DNA of 64,000 bases, from assembly GCA_016743945.1 (NCBI GenBank), contig JADGFI010000011.1, forward strand, positions 62,001 through 126,000, read 5' to 3'. Position 1 is the first letter of the stretch. The number at the start of each line of letters is the position of its first letter. Position numbers and translations under genes: made by a program. The notes beneath the pieces are model-generated. The model had not been told where the DNA came from. It was given only the letters and a program-made list of their open reading frames with translations, and did no database searches. This DNA is from Desulfobacteraceae bacterium. GTDB lineage: Bacteria > Desulfobacterota > Desulfobacteria > Desulfobacterales > Desulfobacteraceae. This document shows positions 62,913 to 64,000 of this stretch, one piece after another.

Positions 62913-64000
62913 TTCACCTCCTTTTCACAGATGGCTTGACCCGTTTTTAAGGGCACCGAGGAAACAGGGCCGTCGGGTTCAGGCGCGCATCCGGTAACAG
63001 AATCCACCGCCTCAAACCGAATATTATTCGGAACACTAAAATCCCTTTCCGGTTCTCCTTTCATGGCATTGATCATGAAATCAGCCCAGATAGGTGCCGC
63101 CCCCAGACCACCTGTAATTCCTGTCCCCTTCCGACTTTTAAGTCTTTTTTTTCTATCAAACCCTGTCCACACCGATGCACACAAAGACGGGGTAAACCCG
63201 ATAAACCAGGCGTCATTATAATTGTCTGTGGTGCCGGTTTTTCCGGCAGCAGGTCCCTGGAAGCCAAGTCGCCGGATGGACCGGCCCGATCCTTTATCCA
63301 CAACCGCCTCCATCATATCCACCACCTGGAAGGCCAGGGCCGGATCCAGCACCTTTTTATTCTGGACAATCCGCTCAAACAACACCCGCCCAAAGGCATC
63401 TTCCACCCGCCAGAAAAGAAAGGGGTCATGTTTTATACCCAGATTGGCAAATACAGAAAAAGCCCCGGCCATGTCCAAGGGGCTGACCAGGGATGTACCA
63501 AGGGCCACTGAATAGACATTTTCCAGAGGACTTTTCACCCCGCAGGCCTTGGCAAGGGTGGTCACTGCGGAAGGACCCGTCATGGCCACCAACTGAGCCG
63601 CAATGGTATTTACAGACCGGATCAAGGCGCTCTTTAGAATCATATTCCCACGAAACCGGTGTTCAAAATTTTGGGGTTGCCAATCCTTTGCCCCGTTAAC
63701 CGGTATCAATACCGGTTTATCGGTCATCATTGTCCCGGGATGCACCCCTAACTTTTGAAAAGCCGTGTAATAAAGAAAGGGTTTAAATCCGCTGCCGGCC
63801 TGGCGGCGGCTGTCCACCGCCCGGTTAAACTCACTGGCATAATAATCCCGGCCTCCCACCATGGCTTTGATGGCACCGGACCCTGTGTCAATGGCGACCA
63901 ATGCCCCCTGGGGACGATCTTTTTTTGCCGGACCAATGTCCTTCATGCCAGCTCCATCCAGACTATTTTCAATTAAATCCAGGCCCATCAGACCATCCAA
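62909..64000 (-). CDS. Class A penicillin-binding protein, 3' part
   Basis: The C-terminal 363 residues; the gene continues beyond the right edge, so no start is visible. Transpeptidase motifs: SGFK (nucleophile Ser, in RQAGSGFKPFLYY), SVN (RSVNTIAAQL) and KTGT (AAGKTGTTDNYNDAWFIGF). The preceding ALVAIDTGSGAIKAMVGG is typical of PBP1A/MrcA-type enzymes. Cross-links peptidoglycan in the periplasm. The glycosyltransferase domain would lie outside. Confidence 0.92.
   Translation of the reverse strand: MDGLMGLDLIENSLDGAGMKDIGPAKKDRPQGALVAIDTGSGAIKAMVGGRDYYASEFNRAVDSRRQAGSGFKPFLYYTAFQKLGVHPGTMMTDKPVLIPVNGAKDWQPQNFEHRFRGNMILKSALIRSVNTIAAQLVAMTGPSAVTTLAKACGVKSPLENVYSVALGTSLVSPLDMAGAFSVFANLGIKHDPFLFWRVEDAFGRVLFERIVQNKKVLDPALAFQVVDMMEAVVDKGSGRSIRRLGFQGPAAGKTGTTDNYNDAWFIGFTPSLCASVWTGFDRKKRLKSRKGTGITGGLGAAPIWADFMINAMKGEPERDFSVPNNIRFEAVDSVTGCAPEPDGPVSSVPLKTGQAICEKEVK

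Noticed and set aside
63660..63675. GTTCAAAATTTTGG, resembling the palindrome at 34178
   Set aside because: Only one half and the centre match; it lies inside the penicillin-binding protein coding sequence and is probably chance.

Overview
The window comes from a strictly anaerobic, Gram-negative sulfate-reducer-type bacterium, most likely Desulfobacterota, family Desulfobacteraceae or close kin. The reasons are LpxC (lipid A), a PilMNOPQ type IV pilus cluster, the order lpxC-DUF4390-ntrYX-rsmD-coaD, indolepyruvate:ferredoxin oxidoreductase, a molybdopterin oxidoreductase, YedF with a selenium-type LysR regulator, and many sigma-54 activators. No rRNA, tRNA, CRISPR array, prophage or insertion sequence was seen. 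Placement is by gene content only.

Layout. 1-2.1 kb: 5' part of iorA with a His-rich small gene upstream, then hslO. 2.2-11.2 kb: comM, lpxC, DUF4390, ntrY/ntrX, rsmD, coaD, a LysR regulator. 11.2-16.8 kb: enoyl-CoA hydratase-like protein, a hydantoinase/HDAC-like/EpmA run and a TetR gene. 16.8-25.7 kb: DUF368 transporter, pcm, a TrkA-type K+ channel, a 5-formyl-THF cyclo-ligase-like protein, serS-thrC, a LysM protein and a TPR lipoprotein. 25.7-34.1 kb: pilMNOPQ on the minus strand, diverging from a histidine kinase/sigma-54 response regulator pair. 34.1-34.5 kb: two identical palindromes, a near-consensus sigma-54 promoter and a terminator that together outline a roughly 70-nt small RNA. 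34.5-38.9 kb: TPR membrane protein, SH3 protein, feoB and a Fur-FeoA-FeoA fusion. 39-44.6 kb: a PAS sigma-54 activator diverging from a Tat-exported metallo-beta-lactamase-fold protein, a polytopic membrane protein, a Cys-rich protein and a small twin-arginine-bearing protein; this is the least familiar gene set. 44.7-52.4 kb: adenylate cyclase, MarR/methyltransferase/molybdoenzyme genes, and AT-rich methyltransferase and hydrolase genes with one decayed gene. 52.5-57.4 kb: amino-acid ABC transporter, dimethylargininase-like enzyme and GntR regulator. 57.7-64 kb: dus, lysA with a tandem operator, a YkgJ protein, a small conserved-looking gene, yedF, a SPOR protein and the 3' part of a class A penicillin-binding protein gene.

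Regulation stands out. Several genes carry clear inverted repeats placed on or next to promoters (tetR, marR, lysA, the His-rich/iorA operon, the GntR-linked transporter). Three NtrC-type activators lie in the window. One of them (NtrX) has a degenerate GAFTGA loop. The other two sit beside intergenic regions with palindromes and sigma-54-like -24/-12 elements. The HK-RR-sRNA arrangement resembles the CbrA-CbrB-CrcZ logic of pseudomonads and is the most interesting candidate for an undescribed regulatory system here.
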